From the NCBI GenBank assembly GCA_964019425.1, contig OZ025810.1:372001-436000 (forward strand): a DNA stretch of 64,000 nucleotides, given 5' to 3'. The translations under genes and the position numbers were made by a program. Under the pieces are notes generated by a model that saw nothing but the letters and a program-made list of their open reading frames with translations, searched no databases and had not been told where the DNA came from. Position 1 is the stretch's first letter. Every line of letters starts with the position of its first letter. Positions 31,288 to 42,642 of this stretch are shown piece after piece. The stretch is from Flectonema sp. DT1601. Lineage: Eukaryota; Euglenozoa; Diplonemea; Diplonemida; Diplonemidae.

Positions 31288-34200
31288 TTATTTTACATAC
31301 ATCGACGGTCTCAATAACCTCCGAGGCGACGTGATAGGTCCCATAGGGCCAGTCAGTGGTGGTGGATCGCCTAAGCGGCCTCGTCCAAACCCACCAGCGT
31401 TGCTGTTTTGAGTTTTTTTTTTTTTTTATAATTATAAATTTATTACACAATTTTTTTCAGTTATCTGGAATTAGTAAAGCAACGCTACATACAATTCATC
31501 GAGTAAGACTCCACCCATTTTAGGAGTGGCCCCGAGATCTATCTCTGGAACAGACATAAGATCCTTTCCGAAAAGTGGATTAATAGGTGGGGTTGCAGGA
31601 CCTCCCCGAAGTCCAATGGCAGCATCTCTGATTGGAAGAGGAGGCATCACAGGCGAGCTAATCGATCTGGGTGCTTCAAACATCTGGTTACTAAGACTTG
31701 GTGGCGTGTACTTATGATCCATCTCAAAGGGTGATTCAACATCCTCTATTGGCCCGCCTGGAGGTACACCAATAGTGTCAGTAGCGTCATTGACGTACTT
31801 CTTTTCTTGTTTATTCTTCTTTCTGAGAGCCGCAATTAAAATAAAGCAGCACACCAGGCAAAGAAGGATGGCACCAATCAGCAACAATATGCACCACCAA
31901 GTGCAAGTAAATCCATCATCGTCATTGGTCTTACAAGTTGCTATCACATTGATTCCAGGTGTTCCTGTGCTAGGACTTCTACATGTACAATTGAATTGTG
32001 ACGCCACTTGAGGGTTAGGAACGCAATCTTGAGCAGCATCGCTGCAAATCTTTGCTGGTGCAGCGGCACACTGTTGGAGTAGAGCAGCACTTCTACACCT
32101 CCAGTTACCAGATGACGTCCTACCTGTATCTTCATCGACGCATTCTTCTCCCGTCGCTGCGCAATATTCACTATTAGTTCCCTTGCACTCGTCGAGTGCA
32201 CAGACTGCAATCATCTGCGGTTGTCCTCGCCCAGTCTGCGGATCCGGACATAAACAAGTCCAATCACCCGCAGCAGTTGACGGATCGAAACACGTCTGCC
32301 CCGCACGTGTGCAAGTACTTGCAAATGTCGCACACTCACCAGTATGAACACAATCAGCAGGTGCCATTGAACGGGTACCTGTGCTGTTGCCAGCACATCT
32401 GCACTCCCAATTGTTGTTCGTGTTTAAGTCCGTGTCGACACATGTTTGACCCAATGAATTACAAACGCCACGATATAAATTACATTCATCAAGTGTACAT
32501 TGTGTCACTCCTTGCGATGCCACATCTCCACTGTATGGTGAGATGCACGCACATCCCCAAGTGCTATTGGTCTCAACACAACGCTGCGATACTACTTCAC
32601 AACGTCTGCTATTAGCAAAGCAGGCGGATGTGCTGTCTATTACACATGTAGCAGGCTGTCCCACTGCTGACGTGTTTGATGGAGATTGAGTGCACCTACA
32701 CATCCAGTTGTTTAGAACGTTGTCTGAAGGGTCAAAGCAAATTTGCCCCTCAGAGAGACAAGTCTGACCGTTAACAATACACTCATCCAGCCTGCAATTT
32801 GCTACACCTCCCAAAACTGAATCTCCTACGTAGGGAGGTGTGCATCCACACATCCAGTCTCCAACACTTGTTGCTGATGGATTAGGATCAATACAGTGTT
32901 GACCTTTTGCTCTACAAATCGAAATAATACTTGCCTCCTGACATTCGCCAGTCGCGTAGGTGCAGGTTGCCGCAGCTGCTATAGCATTTGCACCAATACT
33001 GGGTAAGATACAGGCACATTCCCAGTTATCAGGTGCTGCTTGATTTCTATCAATGCACTGCTGACCCTTTGCTGTACAAACTGATCCAAATAAAATGCAC
33101 TCATCCAGAGTGCAAGTAGCAAGTTGGTTCGCACCCGTGTTAGGTGAGGTGACATACGGGGTTACACATTGACACACGTAGTTCGAATCATTCGACTGAT
33201 CAACATCAAAGCAGCTTTGACCACCCGCTTGACACCTGCCTGCAAAATTAACGCAGTCATTTGTTTCTGTACAGGTTTGAGTGACAGCTGCTCGCGTTTC
33301 TCCACTCTGACCTGGACCACACTGACAAACCCAATCATCTGTTGACGCGAGTGTTTTATTTCTATCGAAACAACTCTGACCTGCTTCTTGACAAAGTACA
33401 CCCTTCACAAGACATTCATCATATGAGCATGTTGTTGGAGCTAATGAAGTGGGTACACCAATTGATGGATAAACACATTCACATTGCCAATCAGTAGTCT
33501 GTCCGGAAGGCACGACGCATGTCTGACCCTGAGCTGCGCAAAGTGCATCTCCGGTCCGGGCACACGCGTCTGTTCGAATGCAGCCGGGTACAGGTCCCAT
33601 TCGATGCTCTCCGATGCCATTTGCGCAATGGCAAAACCAATTGCCAAGTGAAGTTGAGCCCTTGTCCCTGTCTCTGCAGGTTTGTCCAACTGCTGAACAA
33701 GTAAAAGAATTTTCGATGCATTCATCAACTTCACAAACTGGATTACTCGGCGTTCCTGAGGTTTTCACCGACGGGGCCAAACACGTACACATCGTATCTC
33801 CAGTGTTACCTGTTGTCTGGTCAATACATCCGAACCCCGAGTTCCTGCATGTTGTTATAGTTGCACACTCCCCCAGGTATACACATGTAGCGGCACGCTG
33901 TTTGAAGTTTTTATTTATCATCTCAAGGGATGATGTTCATCTTTCGCAAAGAATAAAACATACCATAACATCAAATCCCGTCGCAGGGGATGGACAGCGA
34001 CATTGCCAGTTGTTAATACGGGACTGGTCCGCATCCAAACATTCCTGACCTGCTGATGTACAAATCGCTCTGTTGGCTGCAAGCTTACATTCATCGAGTT
34101 TACAGTCTGCCAATGCTCCAACGGCCTGTCTTCCAGCTGCTGGAGCTATGCATTCGCAGTACCAGTCACCCGAATTGTTTGGGTTTGGGTTTGGATCTAC

Positions 34201-37157
34201 ACATCGCTGACCAACTGATGTGCAAAAATTAGCATTAAATACACACTCTCCTTCTGGTCTACAGATATTAAATCTTTGTGTTGAAACACCTCTCGCAGAT
34301 GGCGGAGTGAAATCAGTTCGTCGATGAAGTTGCTGCCAAGTCACACCGTTATCAGAAGTTCCCTCGAGTACCCAGGTAACTGGATCACGTGCAGTAGGCC
34401 CACTACCAGTTGTCCAACTGTATTCACAGATTTCTTGTTGTCTTCCAAAGTCAACAACAAGTATTCCCATATTAGCATCAGTCCATTGTGTGTTTGGGGT
34501 GGGATCGATTGCTTCTTGTGGTGAATCAGTAGGCCAACCAGCACACGTTCCCTGGGATGAGATTGTCGGACTACAACTCGCCCTCGCATCTCTCGTATCG
34601 AGTTCCATACGACTATTTGGTGCTGACGACTCCGGTGCAAAAAAAGAAATTTTCCCGACCGATACGATTGTTCCGATGGTATCGCTAGTACGGATTACCC
34701 GAAGACGCACTGAGAAATGACCGATAACACTCTCAGAAAGTGAAGCACTAGTGGACAACGAAAGAGACTTACTGTCACTGAGGGTCACAGAATCCGTTGG
34801 TAACGTGTCAGTGTCTGTGGTGTGGTAGTTGTTAAGTTGAATTGAAAGAATACAACAGAAAATTACATTTAATAACAATACATACCCGTAAATGTCTGTG
34901 TTGGAGTTCCAAGTGTCTTTGTCACAGTTGGGAGCGACAGCGTAAGAGATTTTGACTGTGTGATTGAATACGAAACAGTATTCGTAAGGGTTGCCATTGT
35001 TAAACTTGGAGTGAAAGTTTCGGTTGGAGTCGGCAACGTTGGCGTAACTGAGAATGTCGGTGTAACCGTAACCGATACAGTAACTGAGGTCGAAAAGGTG
35101 GGTGACACAGTTGGAGTCGGTAATGTTAAAGTACTTGAATAAGTCAAAGACTCTGTTAAACTAATCGAATTACTAAAAGTCTCAGTGGACGTTACTGTCG
35201 GAGTTCGCAATGTGAAAGTCTTACTTACAGTGTTCGAAATAGTTTGCGTAATAGACAATGTGATTGAAGACGACAGACTCATCGTCTCACTCAAAGTTAA
35301 CGAAAATGTGACTGTTGGAGTACGCAACGTTAAGGTATCAGTGATTGACAATGACATGGATATTGTGTTACTTAAAGAATCAGTAATTGATGGTGTGAAT
35401 GTTTCAGACAACGAACTCGTAATCGATGGGGTGAAAGTGTCGGTTGGCGTTACTGAAATAGTATTTGTCTTAGTCATCGTGTCTGTCGGTGTTACAGTCA
35501 CAGTCTTTGTTAATGTGTCCGTCGGAGTTACACTTTCCGTTATCGTTTTCGAAAACGTATCTGTCGGCGTCACTGAGATAGTGTTAGTCAATGAAAACGT
35601 TAACGTCGGACTCATCGTATCCGTTGGTGTCACTGAAATAGTGTTAGTCAGTGAAAAAGTGTCTGTTGGAGTAATAGTGAATGTCGGTGTTACACTTATT
35701 GTTTGTGTCTTACTAATAGTTAAAGTTACACTTGGTGAATCAGTAGGGGTTACAGTAAATGTCTTAGTTGGAGTAACAGAAATTGTCGGAGAAACAGTTA
35801 TCGTATTGGTGAGCGAGAACGTTTTAGTCAAACTCTCAGTCAACGTCAACGAGAAACTGAATGTAGGAGTCGGTGAAATAGTATCGGTGGGCGTAACTGA
35901 TATCGTAAGCGACTCTGAAATCGTTCCCGTTAATGAATCCGTCAGTGATGGGGTAACTGTAAAAGTCAACGACGGAGTGAAAGTCTCCGTCAAACTGAAC
36001 GTCTTAGTTAAACTAGCAGTAATTGTATTCGTTGGCGATACCGTCTTTGTCAACGAAAATGTCTCAGTCAACGAATCAGTTATCGTGTTTGACAATGAAA
36101 ACGTTGGAGTTAAACTGTCAGTCGGCGTCAAAGACTCAGTAAAAGTCTTCGAAAGAGTAGTAGTCTTGGTCAGCGAGTCAGTAAAAGTCGCAGATGGTGT
36201 TACCGTGTTAGTGGGTGACGGAGTATCAGTTGGAGTGACTGAGATCGTGTTGGTTAAAGACCTTGTTTCAGTAGGCGTTACCGAGTCAGTCGGTGTCACG
36301 GTTATACTTTTTGACAACGATACAGTATTCGTTAAAGAGAATGTCAATGAAGGTGTTGATGTCACACTTATCGTCAAAGAGAATGTTTTTGAGGGCGTAT
36401 CAGTTACACTCAAAGTCTCAGATATGGTTTTAGTCAACGAAAAGGTATCCGTTGGTGACACCGTTTGCGTCTTAGTCAAACTGATTGTTGCAGTTAATGA
36501 TTGTGTCAGTGTTGGGGACGGTGATATTGTCAGAGAAGGTGATATTGTGTCAGTCAGACTTTCACTTTTCGTGTTAGTCAACGAGTCAGTGAGCGACGGA
36601 GAAATAGTCTGCGTCAACGACTCCGTAAATGTGAGAGACCTGGATATTGTCTCCGATAAACTGTAAGTCTCAGTCAACGAAAAAGTATCAGTGAGGGAAG
36701 TTGAAATGGTTTTCGTCAACGAAAACGTCAATGTATTTGACAACGAGTCCGTAAGACTGGAAGACAAGGTGTCAGTCAATGAGTACGTCAGAGTCTTTGA
36801 TAGCGTGTCCGTAAGACTTGAGGAAATGGTGTCAGTCAATGAGAATGTTAGAGTCTTGGATAACGTGTCTGTAAGAGTAGAAGACAACGTGTCGGTGTCA
36901 GTCAATGAGACTGTTAGAGTCTTTGATACGGTGTCCGTAAGACTTGAGGAAATAGTTTTACTCAGCGATATTGAATCAGTCTGACTCACACTTTCACTCA
37001 AAGACATCGAATTTGTCAACGTCTTAGAAATACTATCAGACACTGAAGGTGTTAGTGTAATCGACACAGAAAGACTCAGAGATTCCGTAGCGGTTGGTGC
37101 ACCGCAATCCACCAATGGCAAACATATAACAATTAGAGCCCACCACAATACAATCAT
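31288..37157 (-). CDS. Large surface protein: Ser/Thr repeat stalk, discoidin-like domain, Cys-rich repeats, one TM helix
   Basis: Four exons: 37157-34886, 34814-33964, 33897-31493 and 31402-31288. The introns are 71, 66 and 90 nt, GT-AG, with the frame kept, giving 1,880 residues. A signal peptide (about 18 residues) is followed by about 750 residues of degenerate S-L-T-D-T-type repeats, a likely heavily O-glycosylated stalk. Exon 2 then encodes a discoidin/F5-8C-like domain (AIDPTPNTQWTDANMG, WVLEGTSDNGVTWQ). About fifteen Cys-rich units of roughly 45 residues follow, with the pattern C-x-GQ-x-C-x-D and W-x-C-x-C. A membrane helix near the C-terminus (CILLLIGAILLCLVCCFILI) is followed by a basic then Gly/Pro-rich cytoplasmic tail. 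The last exon is needed to reach the true C-terminus (PSMYVK). Probable role is adhesion or prey/surface recognition, inferred from architecture. Confidence 0.85.
34950..37090 (-). repeat. Degenerate short coding repeats of the Ser/Thr stalk
   Basis: A long run of imperfect units of about 18-30 bp encoding variants of SLTDTIS, SVTPTDT and SLTKTFS. Because units share codon patterns, the opposite strand also stays open (35185-36666, 36691-36984); those frames are composition artefacts. Confidence 0.85.
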
Positions 37158-37685
37158 TTTAGGTGAGTACTGTGAATAATAATAGTTTTTTTTTTTTTTT
37201 TTTTTTTTTTTTGATAAAAAGTTTCTTTAAAATATTAATAAGTATTTACACATATAAACTGAACCTGGAAAACGAAAAAAACGACGTGTTGTTGAACCCA
37301 CACGCAGATCCTCTCCATGGCAATAGCTAACAAAAGCATAACGACATCAGGAGGGTACACTGACAGTGAGAGGAATAATACAACGGAACAAAAAAATGCT
37401 CCCCTCCCTCATCGTTTAGTACCTACATTGTGGATGTGTTGTCCAGGTTCTGGATTGTTTCTTTTTAACTTTCGTTTCTTCTTTCTGCAACTAACCCCGC
37501 CGTCATGCGAATGGGGTGGATCATATTTCTCAGATCCATCAAAAAAAAAAAAAAAAAAAAGGAAAAACCGTCTGAACATCTTATAATGGTCAGGTATGGG
37601 TGAGTTGTAGTCATCTTTAATAAAAAAAAAAAAAAAGAAATAATAAAAATAAAATTGAATTTTTCACGCTTGCGTGTTTTTCCAC
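37158..37685. other. Intergenic DNA, no gene seen
   Basis: About 0.5 kb with long T and A runs (near 37183, 37541 and 37622). The stretch just before the neighbouring start codon reads TTATTCACAG then 12 nt then ATG, an acceptor-like site in the presumed 5' UTR of the stalked receptor. Confidence 0.5.
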
Positions 37686-38514
37686 TTACAACTCATCTGT
37701 TTTTGGAGCGTGCTCAGCCTCAAGTTTTTGGTATAGTTGTTTTTCCTTTCCTGCCCAAGCCTTTAGTACGTTAGGTAATTTTTTTAGTTTTTTTGGAGCA
37801 TGCTTGGTAAGCAAACCTTTAATGCGATCTCCCCAGTTAATATTGCGTTCAATTTCTGCCAGACGTTCCTTTTCGCGGATCTCCCATACTTCTTGAGGGA
37901 CGATTTGGTTGTCTTTGGCATCGAATACGGTGTTTTCAATCTTTACTTCAGCCACAGATCCCTCACTGTCTCCCGGTACAGATGAAATCTTACCGACGGT
38001 ACCAGCAGGTATTTTGCGTCCAGTCTTTCCCTTTGCGCGTTTGAACGTAATTTCTTTTGAAATCACAATTTTTTGGCCTACGGTGTACTGTTTTTTTTAT
38101 TTTTTTATTTATTCATTTTCTTTTTTCGGGAAGTTAAAATGGAAACTCCTCTCCTTGTCACGAAGTAAATTAATATAAACTCCTCCGACTCTGATCGTTG
38201 TCTCGACATACAGCAGCAGGGAAGACCCGGCTAGCATAGAGGACGACCGGGAATAGCATTTCTTGGAATTTAAGCATTTTTCGACTGGATTTTTTTTACT
38301 ACATCAAAAAAAAAAAAAAAACTGAACATACATCGTAAGAGGCAGCTCCTTTTTTACCCAATTGCATTCCCTTTAGATTACCTCTTCTATCATCGTCGTG
38401 CATTCCTTCCAGTTCTTTTGTTAGAACGTCGAGTCTACTTTCGAGTTCATCATCCGTATCGTCTGCGTAGATAGCAACTATGAATAGAGACACTAAGGCT
38501 ATCACGAATCTCAT
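37686..38514 (-). CDS. Small secretory/ER protein with signal peptide and KTDEL C-terminus
   Basis: Two exons, 38514-38332 and 38087-37686, joined in phase 0 across a 244-nt intron, give 194 residues. The N-terminus (MRFVIALVSLFIVAIYA) is a clean signal peptide. An acidic helical segment follows, then an SH3/KOW-like small beta segment (YTVGQKIVISKEITFKR to AGTVGKISSVPG), then a charged, lysine-rich helical C-terminal half. The last five residues, KTDEL, resemble the KDEL-type ER retrieval signal. The protein is inferred to work in the ER lumen; its activity is unknown. The intron is unusually long for this window because it carries copy B of the dispersed element. Confidence 0.78.
38188..38278 (-). 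repeat. Dispersed short element, copy B (intronic)
   Basis: About 91 bp inside the intron 38088-38331, in the sense orientation of the host gene, homologous to 20208-20289. Besides the 28 identical bases (38188-38215) it shares the AATGCTTAAAT end and a CGGGT-TTCCCTG-like middle. A CCCGG/CCGGG pair could form a small stem in this copy. Confidence 0.75.
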
Positions 38515-38904
38515 CTTGTTAAATAAAAAAAAAATACTCTCTCTCTTTCTCTCTGTAAAGGTGGAAGGGGTGACGTAATAAATAATTTTCCATGTATACT
38601 TTGAAAAGCTATGAAATTCGGGTGTACGTTTGCCCAGTTTTCTTCTCTCCATTTTTTTTTTTTTTTTTTTAAAATTAAGTTTTTCAACATGCTGTATATA
38701 AATACTGTCAACCAACATCCGATGTTACTTTTTAATAAAAAAACTTCCTGACGTTCCACCGGTTATGGACAAACAGAGGCAAGGCCTGTTTCTCTTTACA
38801 AAGAGCAACACTTTTTCTTTATCATTTCTTTTTACTCCTCTTTTATTTTTATTGCAGAAGGATTAAAGTAGCTTAATAGCCTGGTATCAACGAGGAAGAG
38901 GTTT
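38515..38904. other. Intergenic DNA, no gene seen
   Basis: About 0.4 kb, A+T-rich, with an A/T run near 38651 and short pyrimidine (CTCTCT) repeats near 38540. Nothing recognised. Confidence 0.5.
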
Positions 38905-39456
38905 TTAGAATCGCTGTCTCATTGTAGGGGATGCAGGGTTTGGGTTCGGAACACTCCAGGTTTCCGCCGGCTGTTTTAATTTTTATGAGGAAAAAAAAGT
39001 GAATTTACAAGAAATGTGTCTTATCAAGAGGAAACATACCTCAGAGCTTCCGAGAGGGGACTTTTTAAAAAACTTCGAACGGATGTAAGGATCAGCTGCA
39101 ACAGACGCAGCGCCTCCTACTAAGATCGTAAACATGTTCCACCAATGAGATCCACTGCGGAGGTACACAGCAGCACAAGTAATGGCAAATCCAGTGAAAG
39201 AAAAGAGAGTGTAAGCAATCAACATATCCACATCGACCTGTCCCTTTACTCTATTGTTCATAACGTATCCCTGGCATACTGTTTGTACTAACATTAACAT
39301 CGATACAATAAGGAGGAGTCCAGCAATGATGTGAAGTATCAATCCAATAATTTGAAGTGATCCGAACCCTCCTCTCATCTCAGAGAACATAAACTGCCCC
39401 AGGATGTTCAATACTAGGAAGGAGATCCCCGCAGCGATGTGAACTTTGTCAATCAT
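38905..39456 (-). CDS. Four-helix membrane protein of unknown function
   Basis: Exon 39456-39040 joins exon 38970-38905 across a 69-nt intron (GAG|GTATGT ... AACAG|CCG), phase 0, giving 160 residues. Four hydrophobic segments are evident: HIAAGISFLVLNILGQF, IIGLILHIIAGLLLIVSMLM, MLIAYTLFSFTGFAITCAAVY and MFTILVGGAASVAA. The connecting loops are short. The C-terminus is short, polar and Pro-rich. There is no signal peptide apart from the first helix. I do not recognise the family; it is like other small tetraspan proteins of the endomembrane system, and no function is proposed. Confidence 0.72.
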
Positions 39457-39759
39457 TTTTCTTTTTTTGTCTTTTTAGTTTTTGTGCCCAACCTGTAAAA
39501 TACTAATTATAACTTTTTTCTCATTTACGTGAGGGCAGTAACGCTGCTCAAGAAAAAAAAAACAACTACCGTTGTGTGTGGGGGGTTTAAATATACTGAT
39601 GATTGAATGGCTAGGTGGTTCCTAAAATAATTTTGATAAGACAACACCCCGCTCAGCGGAGACATTATTCTGCGAGTCCTGGGAGTATTTCTTATCTCAT
39701 TCTGGCATTACGCTAATAGCTCCTCGTCGAGGAGTTGGTTAGTTCCAGTTAGACAGATC
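39457..39759. other. Intergenic DNA, no gene seen
   Basis: About 0.3 kb. A TTTTACAG site lies roughly 40 nt upstream of the start codon of the membrane protein gene. Nothing else seen. Confidence 0.45.
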
Positions 39760-42642
39760 TCACAATGGACAGCTGTCAGTAGCACATGGTAACATAGACT
39801 CCTCCAAGGCTAAATCCTCATCCTCATCGTCACCCTTACCTCCTTGATCAGTTTTATTAATAGCTATCAGTGGTTTGATTGATCTCAACACAGTTGGGAA
39901 TACATTCGGAAATTCAACTTCCTGAGCAGCCAACAATAGTTTTATACGATGGCGTTCTTTTGGAGCAGAGAAACAAGCAGGACAGTTGTCAGCAATAATA
40001 GGAAGATTGTTATCAGTCGCGAGGTGAGATGTTACTGTTTCACGAACATAAACTAAAGGACGAATCACTCGGATATCGCCTTGTTGGATTGTGTAGTTTG
40101 CTTTCATTGTTGAGAGCGTTCCATTTCTAAAGAGCGACATAACAAACGATTCCACCAAGTCATCAAGATGCTGTCCGAGTGCCAACACGTTGTACCCTTC
40201 TTTTCTCATGTGTGAGTAGAGCATTCCTCTTTTCATACGAGAGCAGAATGAGCAAATTGAAGGTCTTTTCTTATCCATTTTTGTCTTTGCCAGTTCAATC
40301 AACGGCTGACTTAATATTGAAAAAGGAACACCAATAGATTCCATGTAGGGTTTTAATGGTGTCGGGTCATACTCAGGTGTTAGGGGATTGACAGTCGCAG
40401 CACCAATTTCGAATTTGACGGGACTGACACGTTGAAGCATACAAAGAACGTGAAGTAATGCTAGGCTGTCTTTACCACCAGACAATCCAACTAGAATCTT
40501 ATCTCCTTCCTTTATCATGTCGTAGTCTTTAATTGCTTCTCCAACTTGTGATCTGAGAGACTTTGGTATGGTGACGCCATTTATGCTGTTTTTCTTGTCT
40601 TTTTTAGACCTTTTCGTAGATTTAGCAGGCTGCACGTCTTCGTCAATAGCTGTAATCTTTCTTTTTACTTTTTCTTCACCGAGTTTTCGGACTGTGAAAG
40701 TTATGCGATTTGGGATGCTAGACAGTTTTGGAACAGTGTTTGTTAAGTCATGCAACGTATGATTTCCCTTTAAAAGACTGGAGACGGACAATAAGAAATC
40801 CTCATGAGTTGCGAACCAGATATGTCTTTTGTACTTGTCAGGTAACTCAGGGTAGGATGACTCATTTAGAACGACGTTTCCAGCTGTGTAAACCGTGTGA
40901 AGCAGTTTATCAGCTTCATCAAATGCGTTGACTGACTTGCTGTCAATAACACTATTAGTATTGTTACTGCTACTTGTTAGGTTGAAATCTGATAGCCAAC
41001 TCCTCTCTGATTCGTATGTTCCATTTCTGTATTCCCACTCACCAGTTTTTTCAATATATTTATAGGCTCCTAATAGCTTCCAACCGTTGCTTGCTATCCA
41101 TTTTATGGCTTTAACTACATAATCAACCTCATCCATAGTCATGGTGTAGTGGACTCCAATCCTCACAAATCCAGGTCTCAGAATTATATGACCAGTGTGA
41201 TTAAGAATATCATTTATGGCACATGTTACTTCATCTGTCATACCCAGTAGCCATTGTGCGTATGGTCCAGCACAGGCACATCCACCGCGTGCTTGGATAC
41301 CAAATAAGTCGTTTAAAAGTGAAGTAACAAAGCAATGGTGGAGGTATATAGTTTTATCAGTATTGCTTATGTAAGGAATATTGAATGAAAGAATTCCTAC
41401 CTTTGAACTAACTGGTACGTCTCCCAAGATATGGACGTCTGATCGGATGGAATCTGCGAGTTTCTGAATCATTGAATTTTCAGTTTTTTCAATCAATTCT
41501 TGATCAACCAAACCATGAAGACGATACACCAAACCTGCTCGAATAGATCCCAAGATATCTGGGGTCCCAGCTTCTTCTCTATCTTCATGGTGACTAACAT
41601 AGTCATGACGTTTATCTGTGACGAAGTAAACGACACCTCCACCAGTAGAACACGGACTGTCATTTGATAATAAATTTTTTTTTATTAATAAAACACCAGG
41701 TGTTCCTGGACCTCCCAACATCTTATGAGGACTAACAAAGGCAAAGTCTACTGTCGGATCTTGAAGTGGAGAGTCAGGGATGGGTGACATATTAATGTGA
41801 CGGTGACCTGCTACAGCTGCGCAGTCGAAACCACAAAGTCCATCATATTTATGGACCAAAGAAGTTATCGAAAGAAGGTCTTGTGCAACACCCGTGACGT
41901 TGCTCGCGGCGCTGAGAATCGCCACCGGGCGTAAATTTTGTGATTTTGTCTGTTTGAGGAGATCTTCTAATTTCGGTATGCAAATACCGCCTGTTTCCAT
42001 ATCGATTTCCGCTGTTTCAATTGGTATGTCCATTTCCGATGACAACTCTCTGAAAGGAAGTATGCTCGAGTGGTGTGCCATCGGATCAACAATCAGTTTG
42101 ATTGATTTTGTAGACCGAAAACTATTTTCACTATTATGAGTTTCGAGATTACTTTTATGTTCAGCTGACGTTGTATGTTCTCTAAAGAGAGCGTCGTTTT
42201 TTATTGTCGTCTGACATGCGGTGCATCTAATCGATCCCCATCTGTCTTCTTCTCGTATCGATTTCTTCTTAAACCCTTCAGTCTTTTTAATTAACTCAGC
42301 CAGTAGTTGTGATGCTCCAGTTGCACCACTTCCAACAAAAATAGCTGCGTGTTTATCAGGAGCACATTTAAAATAATTTTTTACCATCTGTCTAGCCTCA
42401 TCTCTAAAGTAACAAGTCTGTCTCGATGTGGCAGTTGAAGCCGTGTGAGTGTTTCCATAAATAGGAAGTACCTTGTTGGTTATGTACTGCTCAATTTGCG
42501 TTACCGCTCTTCCAGAAGCAGTATAGTCAAGGTATAGAACTCTTCGTTGTTTATTCTCTAAAGGTAAAGGACTTTTGATAGTGACATCCTCTCCAATAAC
42601 GCCAGAACGGATTTGTGAGACTTGTTTTTGAAACTCTTCCAT
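39760..42642 (-). CDS. Fusion: cysteine desulfurase-like PLP enzyme + zinc finger + TtcA-type tRNA thiolase
   Basis: A single 960-residue exon. Residues 35-530 form a class V aminotransferase/cysteine desulfurase: LYLDYTASGRA near 38, the PLP lysine at 307 in SPHKMLGGPGTPG, and candidate catalytic cysteines at 455/457 in RGGCACAG. A C2H2-type zinc finger (C140-C143-H156-H162) is inserted between the cofactor-binding GSGATGA loop and the next strand. A Lys-rich linker (about 640-695) leads to a PP-loop ATPase like TtcA: SGGKDS at 721-726, CxxC at 797-800, ALGQHLDDLVES, and CPAC at 887-890, the cysteines expected to hold an Fe-S cluster. TtcA makes 2-thiocytidine at tRNA position 32 using sulfur from a desulfurase. 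Here donor and user would sit in one chain. There is no obvious mitochondrial presequence. Confidence 0.9.
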   Translation of the reverse strand: MEEFQKQVSQIRSGVIGEDVTIKSPLPLENKQRRVLYLDYTASGRAVTQIEQYITNKVLPIYGNTHTASTATSRQTCYFRDEARQMVKNYFKCAPDKHAAIFVGSGATGASQLLAELIKKTEGFKKKSIREEDRWGSIRCTACQTTIKNDALFREHTTSAEHKSNLETHNSENSFRSTKSIKLIVDPMAHHSSILPFRELSSEMDIPIETAEIDMETGGICIPKLEDLLKQTKSQNLRPVAILSAASNVTGVAQDLLSITSLVHKYDGLCGFDCAAVAGHRHINMSPIPDSPLQDPTVDFAFVSPHKMLGGPGTPGVLLIKKNLLSNDSPCSTGGGVVYFVTDKRHDYVSHHEDREEAGTPDILGSIRAGLVYRLHGLVDQELIEKTENSMIQKLADSIRSDVHILGDVPVSSKVGILSFNIPYISNTDKTIYLHHCFVTSLLNDLFGIQARGGCACAGPYAQWLLGMTDEVTCAINDILNHTGHIILRPGFVRIGVHYTMTMDEVDYVVKAIKWIASNGWKLLGAYKYIEKTGEWEYRNGTYESERSWLSDFNLTSSSNNTNSVIDSKSVNAFDEADKLLHTVYTAGNVVLNESSYPELPDKYKRHIWFATHEDFLLSVSSLLKGNHTLHDLTNTVPKLSSIPNRITFTVRKLGEEKVKRKITAIDEDVQPAKSTKRSKKDKKNSINGVTIPKSLRSQVGEAIKDYDMIKEGDKILVGLSGGKDSLALLHVLCMLQRVSPVKFEIGAATVNPLTPEYDPTPLKPYMESIGVPFSILSQPLIELAKTKMDKKRPSICSFCSRMKRGMLYSHMRKEGYNVLALGQHLDDLVESFVMSLFRNGTLSTMKANYTIQQGDIRVIRPLVYVRETVTSHLATDNNLPIIADNCPACFSAPKERHRIKLLLAAQEVEFPNVFPTVLRSIKPLIAINKTDQGGKGDDEDEDLALEESMLPCATDSCPL

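Noticed and set aside
31247-31450. Separate 67-codon minus-strand gene
   Set aside because: The same bases read in another frame form the last exon of the stalked receptor (31402-31288), with good splice sites and a matching phase.
35185-36984. Long plus-strand open frames (493 and 97 codons) with Val-rich repeats
   Set aside because: They are the exact antisense of the Ser/Thr repeat stalk; the repeat codon pattern has no stops on the other strand. The minus-strand frame has signal peptide, TM helix and spliced continuity.
38088-38331. Box C/D or H/ACA snoRNA in the 244-nt intron
   Set aside because: No convincing C/D or H/ACA boxes with the needed stems, and the sequence recurs elsewhere as a repeat.
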